A DNA stretch of 64,000 bases. Source: Candidatus Eremiobacterota bacterium (GTDB taxonomy: Bacteria; Vulcanimicrobiota; CADAWZ01; Ess09-12). The notes beneath the pieces are model-generated. The model did not search any database. It had not been told where the DNA came from and saw only the letters and a program-made list of their open reading frames with translations. The position numbers and the translations under genes were made by a program. The stretch spans positions 1 to 64,000 of the forward strand of contig JAVHLM010000020.1 of the NCBI GenBank assembly GCA_031082125.1. Direction: 5' to 3'. Shown here piece by piece: positions 13,937 to 21,320 of the stretch; the first letter of the stretch is position 1, and each line of letters starts with the position of its first letter.

Positions 13937-15295
13937 TTAAAGCACCTTTGACAACACCAGCGCGTAAGCTATCATTGTGGCTGCCGGCACGCACCACAAG
14001 GCCGCCACATAAGTCTTCCTCACGGCCTCTTCGTTCTCTTTCTCGTGTTGATTTATCATAAGCACGGTGAAAAGCACGGTGAGGAATATGCTCACATAGC
14101 TGGAGATGAAAATCTTGTCGGTGAGGTTGAGATGGTTCCCCAGGGGCGGGATTGAAGAGGTGCTGTTGATATGAGCCATCACGCATGCAAGCAGCATGCC
14201 GGAGACAATTGTCAGCCTGCTGCTCAGCACGGTGGACCCCAGGAACAGTGAAAGAAACGAGATGAGCATTATTATGACAAGGGGCATGAATATCTTTATG
14301 AATGATGCCACAGGGCTCCGCTCTATTGTCATGGGAAAAGTGAAGGTGGAAAACTTGTCTCCCATATAGGAATCCCGCCCGATCACAGGGATTCCCTCCT
14401 TTATCTTCCAGCCTGGAAGGATCACCCTGGAGCTGATTAAAGTGTTGAATCCTATGGAATTCAATATATTCTTGACATTTCTCTCCTTTTCATCGGATAA
14501 ATCTCTCAATTCGTAGGAAGTCTTCTCGGCATTGAGCCGGTAGGCCTCGCTCAGCACCTCTTTCTCTTTCGGCTTCAGCCTGTCGGCAATTTCTTTTTCA
14601 AAGAGCTCACGGGGTATCTGAGCCGGCAGCATGACATAATTTTCAAGCGGCTTGAAGACTGCTTCAGTGACGAGATACTTACTGGCAAGGACTATCGAGA
14701 GATCCTGGCTGTCGAAGGGGAAGTCCCGGAAATTGAGCGACGAGGTGATTTCCGCATCAACGATGTAATAGATGAGGCCCGGGCTCTCAGGGTCCAGCTC
14801 CCTGCGCTCTATTTTGGCTTTCCCCTGCTTTTCATCGGTTTCCACCTTACCGTTCACAATCTCAAAGGGGAGAAGCCCCTCGTAGTAGCCGGCCTTGTTG
14901 AGCAGCGCAGAGATTTTTATCTGGTCATCGACCGGCAGAGCATCATTCAGCACATAGCTGCATTTTTTTTCGTCAGGGCGGTACCACTTCAGCAGAAGCT
15001 CCTTCAATTCTTTCCTGGTAATCCTCCTGAGGATCTTTTCCTTAAAAGTGTCTATATCAATCTCTTCAGGGATGTCTATATAGGGATATCTTACCACCAC
15101 TCCAAATTCGACATTGTATTTTCCCGCGGCCATGTCGAATCTGCTGATGTTGAGTATCTCCATGGATATCTCAATGAGGGCGGGCCTGGGAGCCACATTT
15201 GCGCCGCCCTTTTCACCCTGCGCACATGGGGCTGATGCGGTGACGACAAGCATCATGCAGAAACAGAAGAATGCCTGTGCCATATTCTTTTTCAT
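13937..15295 (-). CDS. pentameric ligand-gated ion channel homologue
   Basis: 452 residues from ATG 15295. Residues 1-26 are a signal peptide (ending TASAPCA-Q). The extracytoplasmic part is beta-rich and contains FRDFPFDSQDLSI, the F-P-F-D/pro-loop of this superfamily. Four membrane helices follow: ASFIKIFMPLVIIMLISFLS; LTIVSGMLLACVMAHI, the pore-lining helix, ending in a Pro loop; IFISSYVSIFLTVLFTVLMI; and a final AALWCVPAATMIAYALVL. Known prokaryotic members (GLIC, ELIC) are cation or anion channels gated by protons or amines. Two helical, charged insertions in the ligand domain (around residues 90-170 and 245-305) make it about 130 residues longer than GLIC. Ligand and ion are unknown. 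Confidence 0.8.
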   Translation of the reverse strand: MKKNMAQAFFCFCMMLVVTASAPCAQGEKGGANVAPRPALIEISMEILNISRFDMAAGKYNVEFGVVVRYPYIDIPEEIDIDTFKEKILRRITRKELKELLLKWYRPDEKKCSYVLNDALPVDDQIKISALLNKAGYYEGLLPFEIVNGKVETDEKQGKAKIERRELDPESPGLIYYIVDAEITSSLNFRDFPFDSQDLSIVLASKYLVTEAVFKPLENYVMLPAQIPRELFEKEIADRLKPKEKEVLSEAYRLNAEKTSYELRDLSDEKERNVKNILNSIGFNTLISSRVILPGWKIKEGIPVIGRDSYMGDKFSTFTFPMTIERSPVASFIKIFMPLVIIMLISFLSLFLGSTVLSSRLTIVSGMLLACVMAHINSTSSIPPLGNHLNLTDKIFISSYVSIFLTVLFTVLMINQHEKENEEAVRKTYVAALWCVPAATMIAYALVLSKVL

Positions 15296-15365
15296 GAGCT
15301 TTGTTTTACCTTTCTCCTTGGGAGCAATTCCCGGGGCACACCACAATTTTAAACCGTTGAACTGT

Positions 15366-16334
15366 TCACTGGTATTGTACAGCATATTGCATGGTCAGGC
15401 CAGTCTTTACCTTCATAGTCTTCGCACCTTCGGAAATTGACATCACCCTCTGTGTTTCCGCCGATGATTCCATGATATTTCCCTTCTCAAGGTCAAACAA
15501 TATCCATCCCTCAAATTTATCAGAATCAATGCCTGCTTTCACCGGCCCTGAAGAAGCCACCTTCAGGCTGCTCCTGCATATGGGCTTTATCACTGCCTGC
15601 TTTTTATCTCCTGAAACTGAAAGGATCCTGTAGCTCACGCTTGTGCTTATCTCCCCAATCTTTGCCAGGGGCTGCACGATTACTCCCGCGTCATAGGTAT
15701 CGCCGGCCTTGACAGGATCGCGACACAACTGAATAAAGGAGCTCTTGGTCATGTATTCAATATTCTCACGGAGCTTGTCTTTCATCGCGGTATCAATGCC
15801 GCTTTCAAGAGCCTTGTAGAAAACCTGCATATCTATCTCTTTGACTTCTCCCCGGTCTGTCACTTTCACAGGGATGTCCTTACCGGTTATCAGCGACAAT
15901 GAGGTGAATTGCGGGTTCTTCATATCGGCATCATTATCGGAATCGAAAGAGACCGGCGAGGGCTCCGTGCAGTTCATCGTAATCCTTGTGAAGCTCATGT
16001 CAAAGGAAGCCACGCCCTCCTTGCTTATTTCCTTCACTTTCATGAGGCCTTCCATCATCATATCCATGGAAATCCTGAGCTTTTTCTCACCGAGGGACAT
16101 CTCATTCGACAATTTCACGCTGACCTTGCTTTTAAACTGCTGCCCCGGGCTGAATCTGTACCGGAGAAGCACTGCTTCCGGACTTGTGGACTTAAATGAA
16201 GGCATGCTTTTCATGAAGTCCGCAGCGGGGGTGGCTCCCTTTTCAGAAACAGGGCTCTCGCTGCCACGCAACGGCAAGGTTATTGGACCCATGACCGCAC
16301 AGAGGAGAAGAATCACTACCAGCACCCTTTTCAT
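15366..16334 (-). CDS. exported DUF6263-like protein
   Basis: 322 residues from ATG 16334 (AAAAGGAGG upstream). A signal peptide (KRVLVVILLLCAVMGPITLPLRGS) precedes a beta-rich domain opening with RYRFSPGQQFKSKVSVKLSN and containing VKEISKEGVASFDMSF, ITGKDIPVKVTDRGEVKEID and GWILFDLEKGNIMESSAE. This layout (YxFxxGxxxxY, 'v...G.v' and a C-terminal 'D.k.G.l....') matches DUF6263-type periplasmic proteins, whose role is unknown. It lies 70 nt upstream of the channel gene on the same strand, so the two are likely co-transcribed. Confidence 0.65.
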   Translation of the reverse strand: MKRVLVVILLLCAVMGPITLPLRGSESPVSEKGATPAADFMKSMPSFKSTSPEAVLLRYRFSPGQQFKSKVSVKLSNEMSLGEKKLRISMDMMMEGLMKVKEISKEGVASFDMSFTRITMNCTEPSPVSFDSDNDADMKNPQFTSLSLITGKDIPVKVTDRGEVKEIDMQVFYKALESGIDTAMKDKLRENIEYMTKSSFIQLCRDPVKAGDTYDAGVIVQPLAKIGEISTSVSYRILSVSGDKKQAVIKPICRSSLKVASSGPVKAGIDSDKFEGWILFDLEKGNIMESSAETQRVMSISEGAKTMKVKTGLTMQYAVQYQ

Positions 16335-16646
16335 CGGTCTCTGCCTCCTTTTCGACATTTCCTTTCCCTGCGGAATGGATACAAGACTCTTCTGCGTTGA
16401 AGAGGAGAATTCATCTTTCCCGGCTCACCGGCGGCAGGAGAGGAAGTGCTGTCACTCTTCTATCTTATTACAGCTTCAGCCTGAAATGCCGGGAAGTGAT
16501 CACTTCGAGGGTGCCTTCGGCTATGACAATTATTGAAGGAGAGGGAGCAGAAACTCCACCGAAAGAATGGCAAGGGCAGGGAGCCCGGGCTTTGTGAAGA
16601 ATTTATCAATAGTAATAACTATCCCTACTTTTGAGGAATAAGGTGT
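16335..16646. other. divergent intergenic region, no clear signals
   Basis: 312 bp between the leftward exported gene and the rightward 5'-nucleotidase. It must contain both promoters, but I see no strong consensus; the AT-rich segment 16600-16620 is the best candidate for the rightward one. No gene supported. Confidence 0.4.
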
Positions 16647-18167
16647 ATGAAAAGGATTGTGCCGGCCCTTCTTGTTCCTGTACTCTTTATGCTGCTCTCA
16701 TGCTGCCCTCTCCGGGCAGGCGGGCAGATTGAGCTTCTCATACTCCACACCAATGATTTCCACGGCTCCCTGCTCCCTGTGAGCGATATCCATATCGCTC
16801 CCCCGCCTGCGAAGATTGGCGGCGCCGCCTTCATAGCCGGAAAAATAAGGGAGCTTAAGAATGGGAACGCCGGCCGCACCGTGCTTGTGGACAGCGGCGA
16901 CTGCGCCACGGGGACTGCCCTTTCCAACGCCTTTTACGGCATTCCCGTCATTGAGTATATGAATCTCGCCGGCTACGATGCCATGGCCCTGGGAAACCAT
17001 GAGTTTGACTGGGGGGTGGGAAAGCTCATGGCCATGCGCACGCATGCGAAATTCCCCTTCCTGGCCGCAAATCTCATCGACAGAAGGACAGGAAAAGTCC
17101 CTCCCTATGCACAGCCTTACTCAATTGTTGAAAAAGAGGGTGTGAAGATCGGCCTCGTGGGACTCATCACAATGAATACCACAATCCTGCAGAATCCCAA
17201 CAGGATAAAAAATCTCCTCTTTCTTCCCCCTGAAGAGCCCGCCAGGAAGGCAATCGAAGAGCTTCACCGGAAAGGTGTCAGGATAATCCTGGTGCTCTCG
17301 CACCTGGGCGTCGAGGACGACAAGGCGCTGGCCCGCAAAGTCCCCGGCATCGCCTGCATCATTGGCGGCCACAGCCACACCGCCCTGCAACAGCCCCTGA
17401 AAGTTGATGAGACAGTGATTGTCCAGACCGGCTGCCACGGAAGCTCTCTCGGGAAAGTGAAGCTCATCCTGGACAGCGACTCCGGCAGCGTCAAGAGCTT
17501 CGCCGGAGAATTGATCCCTGTAATCGACAGCATTATCCTGCCCGATAAAGAGGTCGAGGCCATGGTGGCGCCTTACCAGAAAAAAATCCAGGCCTCCATG
17601 GATGAAGTCCTGGGGACCGCCGAGGGCGATCTGCTCAATGAGCCCCTGGGGGATACGGAAAGCACCCCCCTGGGCAACTTCATCACTGACGCTCTTCGCA
17701 TCACCTGCAAGGCCGATATGGCACTCTACAAATCGGACGGCATACGGACAGATATCCTGAAGGGGGCCATCAGGAAAGGTGACCTCTACCAGGTCCTCCC
17801 CTATGACAACAAGGTCATCAAGGCAGAGCTCACCGGCAGGGAGATCCGGGGGATGCTCGAATTGATTGTCGAATCGCCCTTTCTCACCCAGGTCTCAGGC
17901 CTCAGGGTGCTCTATCATGGCAGCAAACAAAAGGGAGAGAGAATCGAGGCCTTCCTCCCCGGCGGCGAGCCTCTCGCCGATGAAAGAAGCTACTGCCTTG
18001 CAACTACGGATTATCTTTTTTACCTCAACATGGTTGGCGGCGGGTTCGATGTGCTGAAGAAGAAGCACCGCAGCGAGCTTTTTTCCCGGGAAATCGTGGA
18101 ACGCTACATTACAAAGCAGAAGAAGGTCGTGCCGTCACGGGAGGGCAGGGTGAAGAAGCTGCCCTGA
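16647..18167 (+). CDS. exported 5'-nucleotidase/metallophosphoesterase (UshA-like)
   Basis: 506 residues. Signal peptide or lipobox-like N-terminus (VLFMLLSCCPLRA). Metal-binding motifs of the calcineurin-like domain appear in order: LHTNDFHG (residues 33-40), VDSGDCATG, ALGNHEFDWG, VLSHLG and IIGGHSHT. The C-terminal substrate domain has STPLGNFITDALR and GDLYQVLPYDNKV. Such enzymes hydrolyse extracellular 5'-nucleotides or UDP-sugars to nucleosides and phosphate. All two-metal ligands are present and the length is normal. The gene stands alone and ends 5 nt before a converging gene. A GAGG ribosome site precedes the ATG. Confidence 0.92.
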   Translation: MKRIVPALLVPVLFMLLSCCPLRAGGQIELLILHTNDFHGSLLPVSDIHIAPPPAKIGGAAFIAGKIRELKNGNAGRTVLVDSGDCATGTALSNAFYGIPVIEYMNLAGYDAMALGNHEFDWGVGKLMAMRTHAKFPFLAANLIDRRTGKVPPYAQPYSIVEKEGVKIGLVGLITMNTTILQNPNRIKNLLFLPPEEPARKAIEELHRKGVRIILVLSHLGVEDDKALARKVPGIACIIGGHSHTALQQPLKVDETVIVQTGCHGSSLGKVKLILDSDSGSVKSFAGELIPVIDSIILPDKEVEAMVAPYQKKIQASMDEVLGTAEGDLLNEPLGDTESTPLGNFITDALRITCKADMALYKSDGIRTDILKGAIRKGDLYQVLPYDNKVIKAELTGREIRGMLELIVESPFLTQVSGLRVLYHGSKQKGERIEAFLPGGEPLADERSYCLATTDYLFYLNMVGGGFDVLKKKHRSELFSREIVERYITKQKKVVPSREGRVKKLP

Positions 18168-18172
18168 TTATT

Positions 18173-19228
18173 TTACTTATTGATGGAGCGGATTGTATGC
18201 CTGAGTGATTTGACGAGCCACTCCGTAAGGGGCCCGTCAAGGTTCCTGATCCTCACGATGAGATCGTCGCTCACGATGAGGAGATCGGTGCCGAAGGCCA
18301 TTCTCACGTCTTCCACCTTGAGCAGGGGGATCTTCATCTCCTCTCTTCTCATTCCCAGAAAGAAACTGGCATAAACAACCTGCCGGGGGCTCACTGTGAT
18401 CTCTCTCCCGGTGTACGCTTCAACGAGGGCGGAGCCAATCAGGGGAATGAAAAAGATGAGAGGTATTATCAGGAGCACCGCAAAGGGGGTAACGCTTTTC
18501 ACCGGCCCGTGCATGAGGACTACCGGAGTTAAAAGAAGAAAGAATACTCCAAGAGTTATCGCCATCTTTCCAATCAGGGAGGCGCACTGGTTGAACCCGC
18601 CGGGAATAATGGTGTAGTGCCACTCCTCTCCTTGTATCTCTCTTCTTACCGGGAGGCCCGGCGGGGGATTTCCTCCCCCGCCGGGGTCCGCAGCGGCCAT
18701 TTTGCGCGCAAGGGGAACATCAAGGCTGTCAGGCGGAGTGACTGTTTTGCCCGCGGCGGTCATCTCCACGAGGGGAAGACCGGTGAACCGGGCAATGTCT
18801 TCCGCGGCCTTCCTCATGGACTGATGGGAGTCCCCTTCAATGTCCAGGGAAAGGTCTTTCAGTTTCAGGGTGATCCCCCATTCCCTGCCCTCGCCCTTGG
18901 GGCTCGAAAGGTATATCTCCAGCAGGTCCCCCAGCGGGAAAGACTCCCTGCTTTCCCAGAAAGGGCTCCTGCGCAGAAGGAAGATTTTCATCTGCCTGCG
19001 GTCAATGACAAGAGAGACCCTTGAGAAAAACTGTCCTTTCCCATAGCACAGGGAGAGAATCCCCCAGAGAAGGGCGATGACGCCCGCGCTCAGATTGAGC
19101 AGCACCTTTGCCGCGCTGCCCGTCCTGGAAAAAGAGCCGTTGAGTGCTATGGCCTGATGGTCCCCCCTGAGGAAAAAGACAAAGAATACGATAAGAAAGG
19201 GGAACAGGAAAAACAGCGCTATCGCCAC
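18173..19228 (-). CDS. membrane protein, function unknown (start uncertain)
   Basis: 351 residues from GTG 19228. Two hydrophobic segments near the N-terminus (ALFFLFPFLIVFFVFFL; ALLWGILSLCY) and two around residues 220-275 flank charged beta-rich parts (PFWESRESFPLGDLLEIYLS; REEMKIPLLKVEDVRMAFG), which look like bPH/YdbT-type lipid-facing domains. No certain family. The frame remains open for 35 codons upstream, to the stop of the preceding gene, and encodes plausible protein (GPQLDEKTGDILRFRSSGDR). That stretch has no ATG, GTG or TTG, but CTG at 19327-19325 sits 9 nt behind GGGGAGG, so a CTG-started 384-residue form coupled to the upstream gene is possible. Confidence 0.6.
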   Translation of the reverse strand: MAIALFFLFPFLIVFFVFFLRGDHQAIALNGSFSRTGSAAKVLLNLSAGVIALLWGILSLCYGKGQFFSRVSLVIDRRQMKIFLLRRSPFWESRESFPLGDLLEIYLSSPKGEGREWGITLKLKDLSLDIEGDSHQSMRKAAEDIARFTGLPLVEMTAAGKTVTPPDSLDVPLARKMAAADPGGGGNPPPGLPVRREIQGEEWHYTIIPGGFNQCASLIGKMAITLGVFFLLLTPVVLMHGPVKSVTPFAVLLIIPLIFFIPLIGSALVEAYTGREITVSPRQVVYASFFLGMRREEMKIPLLKVEDVRMAFGTDLLIVSDDLIVRIRNLDGPLTEWLVKSLRHTIRSINK

Positions 19229-19333
19229 ATACTCCGCCCCCGCCTTCCTGTCACCGGAGGAGCGGAAGCGGAGGATATCGCCGGTCTTCTCATCGAGCTG
19301 GGGGCCTCGGATTACTGTCCTGAACAGAGAAAA

Positions 19334-20452
19334 TCACCTCCCCTGCTCTTTCAGGCCTTCTTTGTATTCCCCCGCCGTCCCGTTGCCAAGGACCAGCACG
19401 TAAGGGCCTTCGCCTCCATGATGCATCACCCTTATATGCACATAATAGGTGCCGGCGGGGAGCTCTTTCTCAAGAGTGAAATTCGCGCCTCCCTCCTGGC
19501 CTGCCCTCGCCATGGAGCGTCCCCTGGCATCCCACAGGTCGGCCACCAGGTCCAGGCTCCCTTGCGATGATGCTTTAAAATGGCCGCCCTTGAAGTCCAC
19601 GCGGAACGTATCATAGTCGCCTTTATTGATATATGCCTTTACCTTGCAGTTATAGGGCACAACCGGGGCTCCGGTACCGGAGATGGGAGCCTCCTGAAGG
19701 AAGATGCCACCACCCGGGGGCGGGGTTGCCGGGATCACTGCGGTGGGCGTCGGCGAGGGCCCGTGTGTCGGCTTTACCGTCGGCGAAAGCTTCGGCGTTG
19801 CGGCAGGCTCTGATGTGCCCGGCACGTTTTTCAGCAGCAGCGGCTCTTTAAGGGCGACACCCCAGATCCGCTTTGAGGAGTCGCTGAGGCCCTCGTCGCT
19901 GTCGGCGGGGTGCTTGAGGGTGATATAGTTCTCGATGTCGGGCCTGTCGAAGACGGCGACCACATAGAGCGTATTGTGCCCGCTCCCGGGAGCGATGGTG
20001 AAATTGGTGCGGTAAGTATCCCATTTTGAGGGAAGCTTCCCCACCATTGACCGGTGGGTCGGAAACCGGCTCCAGTATTTGCTGTCTTTATCGGTATAAG
20101 CATCCTTGTCGGTGAAGGGCGTCTGTCCCATCAGGTGGATGTTTCTCTCCACGCCGTCACAGGGAAAGGTTTCATAGACCGTGTATCTCTGGCCGGGCTG
20201 GACCTTGAAGGAGTATACGCCGACGTATTTCCCGTCGTGAAAGCAGCGTGCGAGCATCTTTGGCACCTCCTTCTGCTTGAGAGGGCCTCGGGATGGCTTG
20301 AGGGCAACCTTTTCATTCAGGGGCAGCTCCTGGATGGTCCACTGCGCATATGCCGGGCTCCACGCCGCGGAAAGCAAAAGCGCCGCCGCGAGAAGCGCTT
20401 TGCCAAGGATCCGGGCCACCGACCTGAGAAAAAGTGATTTTTTCCTGTTCAT
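19334..20452 (-). CDS. exported protein with PPC-like C-terminal beta domain
   Basis: 372 residues. Long signal peptide ending AAWSPAYA-Q (residue about 36). Residues 37-215 are an unrecognised domain (VYSFKVQPGQRYTVYETFPC; NTLYVVAVFDRP). A Pro/Thr/Ser linker (about 218-250) leads to a PPC-like beta sandwich (AYINKGDYDTFRVDFKGG, LDLVADLWDARGRSMA and LPAGTYYVHIRVMHHGGEGPYVL), a domain of secreted proteins involved in processing or binding. AAGGGGGG precedes the ATG. The stop directly abuts the frame of the following membrane protein, so the two are probably an operon. Confidence 0.75.
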   Translation of the reverse strand: MNRKKSLFLRSVARILGKALLAAALLLSAAWSPAYAQWTIQELPLNEKVALKPSRGPLKQKEVPKMLARCFHDGKYVGVYSFKVQPGQRYTVYETFPCDGVERNIHLMGQTPFTDKDAYTDKDSKYWSRFPTHRSMVGKLPSKWDTYRTNFTIAPGSGHNTLYVVAVFDRPDIENYITLKHPADSDEGLSDSSKRIWGVALKEPLLLKNVPGTSEPAATPKLSPTVKPTHGPSPTPTAVIPATPPPGGGIFLQEAPISGTGAPVVPYNCKVKAYINKGDYDTFRVDFKGGHFKASSQGSLDLVADLWDARGRSMARAGQEGGANFTLEKELPAGTYYVHIRVMHHGGEGPYVLVLGNGTAGEYKEGLKEQGR

Positions 20453-20605
20453 ATACCCCCCTTATCATCGCGATACCTGCTCCTAATTCTTTCTTCCGGA
20501 TCATGGCAAATCCTTTTCATGGGGCTTAACGTTGTTGATTGCCGGCAGAGCGGAACTTTCTGTGCACATAGCTTTCTTATCTCTGTGCCCGTTTATTTTT
20601 CACTC

Positions 20606-20640
20606 TTGACTGTACACCTTTTTGTACATTATAATGTACA
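20606..20640 (+). promoter_or_regulatory. promoter with three phased TGTACA operators (Phd-VapC locus)
   Basis: TTGACT (20606-20611), 18 bp, TATAAT (20630-20635). TGTACA occurs at 20611, 20623 and 20635, exactly 12 bp apart, overlapping the -35, the spacer and the -10. TGTACA palindromes are known operators of YefM/Phd-type antitoxins, so this is strong evidence of autorepression. Confidence 0.88.
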
Positions 20641-20654
20641 GAGAGGTGAAAGGC

Positions 20655-20879
20655 ATGATCTCGGTCACTTTTTCTGAGCTGCGCAACAATGCAAAGAAAT
20701 ATATTGATGCCGTGGAAAAGGGTGAGATAATAGAAGTGTACAGGAGGGGGAAGCCTGTTGCGATGCTGACGCCGATAAGCCGGAGGTCTTCGGTATGGTG
20801 GAAAAAGAGCTCCCCGCTGAATTTGAGCGGCATTGCACTGAGCGGCATCATAATCGCCCAGCGCGAGGAGCGCCCATGA
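20655..20879 (+). CDS. Phd/YefM-family antitoxin
   Basis: 74 residues from ATG 20655, 8 nt after GAGAGG. The N-terminal MISVTFSELRNNAKKYIDAV, then GEIIEVYRRGKPVAMLTPIS, is the standard Phd/YefM DNA-binding fold. The C-terminal 20 residues would cover the toxin. The TGA overlaps the ATG of the PIN toxin (ATGA). Repression by this protein at the triple TGTACA site upstream is expected. Confidence 0.9.
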   Translation: MISVTFSELRNNAKKYIDAVEKGEIIEVYRRGKPVAMLTPISRRSSVWWKKSSPLNLSGIALSGIIIAQREERP

Positions 20880-21304
20880 AGAGGCTTTTTCTTGATTCTT
20901 CGGCGCTGGCAAAACGGTACGTAAAGGAATCAGGCACGGAAAGGGTCCTGGCTCTTTTGAGCAATGCCGACGAGGTTCTCCTCTCGGTGCTGGCGGTGCC
21001 GGAGCTTATTTCCGCCTTCAACCGCCTGCGCAGGGAAAAAAAGATCTCCCACGGGCAATACCTCTCTCTTAAGAACAGCCTGGCAGCAGATATTCCCCAG
21101 GCAACGTTGATTGACATAAGCACCGCGGTGATTGAATGCGCGGTGCGCTCCCTGGAAGAAGCTCCCCTCAGGACTCTTGACGCCCTCCACATAGGCTCTG
21201 CAATCATCTCTTCGGCAGATCTTTTCGTTTCCGCTGATGCGCGCCAGTGTGAGTCAGCTGAGGCCATGCACCTGAAAGTGGAACATGTGGGGGAGCAAGC
21301 GTGA
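20876..21304 (+). CDS. VapC-like PIN-domain ribonuclease toxin
   Basis: 142 residues from ATG 20876 (GAGGAG 7 nt upstream). PIN-domain acidic residues are present: D7 in FLDSSALAKRYV, E in VLAVPELISAF, D in RTLDALHIGSA, and a final D in LFVSADARQ. These bind Mg/Mn for RNA cleavage, in known VapCs at tRNA or rRNA sites. The partner is a Phd-type antitoxin rather than VapB; that combination is common. Intact, normal length. Confidence 0.9.
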   Translation: MKRLFLDSSALAKRYVKESGTERVLALLSNADEVLLSVLAVPELISAFNRLRREKKISHGQYLSLKNSLAADIPQATLIDISTAVIECAVRSLEEAPLRTLDALHIGSAIISSADLFVSADARQCESAEAMHLKVEHVGEQA

Positions 21305-21320
21305 GGAGCAGAGAGCTGTT

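Noticed and set aside
13719-13940. 73-codon plus-strand ORF in the channel-gene downstream region
   Set aside because: Crosses two hairpins and the terminator; no ribosome site and Pro/Arg-rich junk-like composition.
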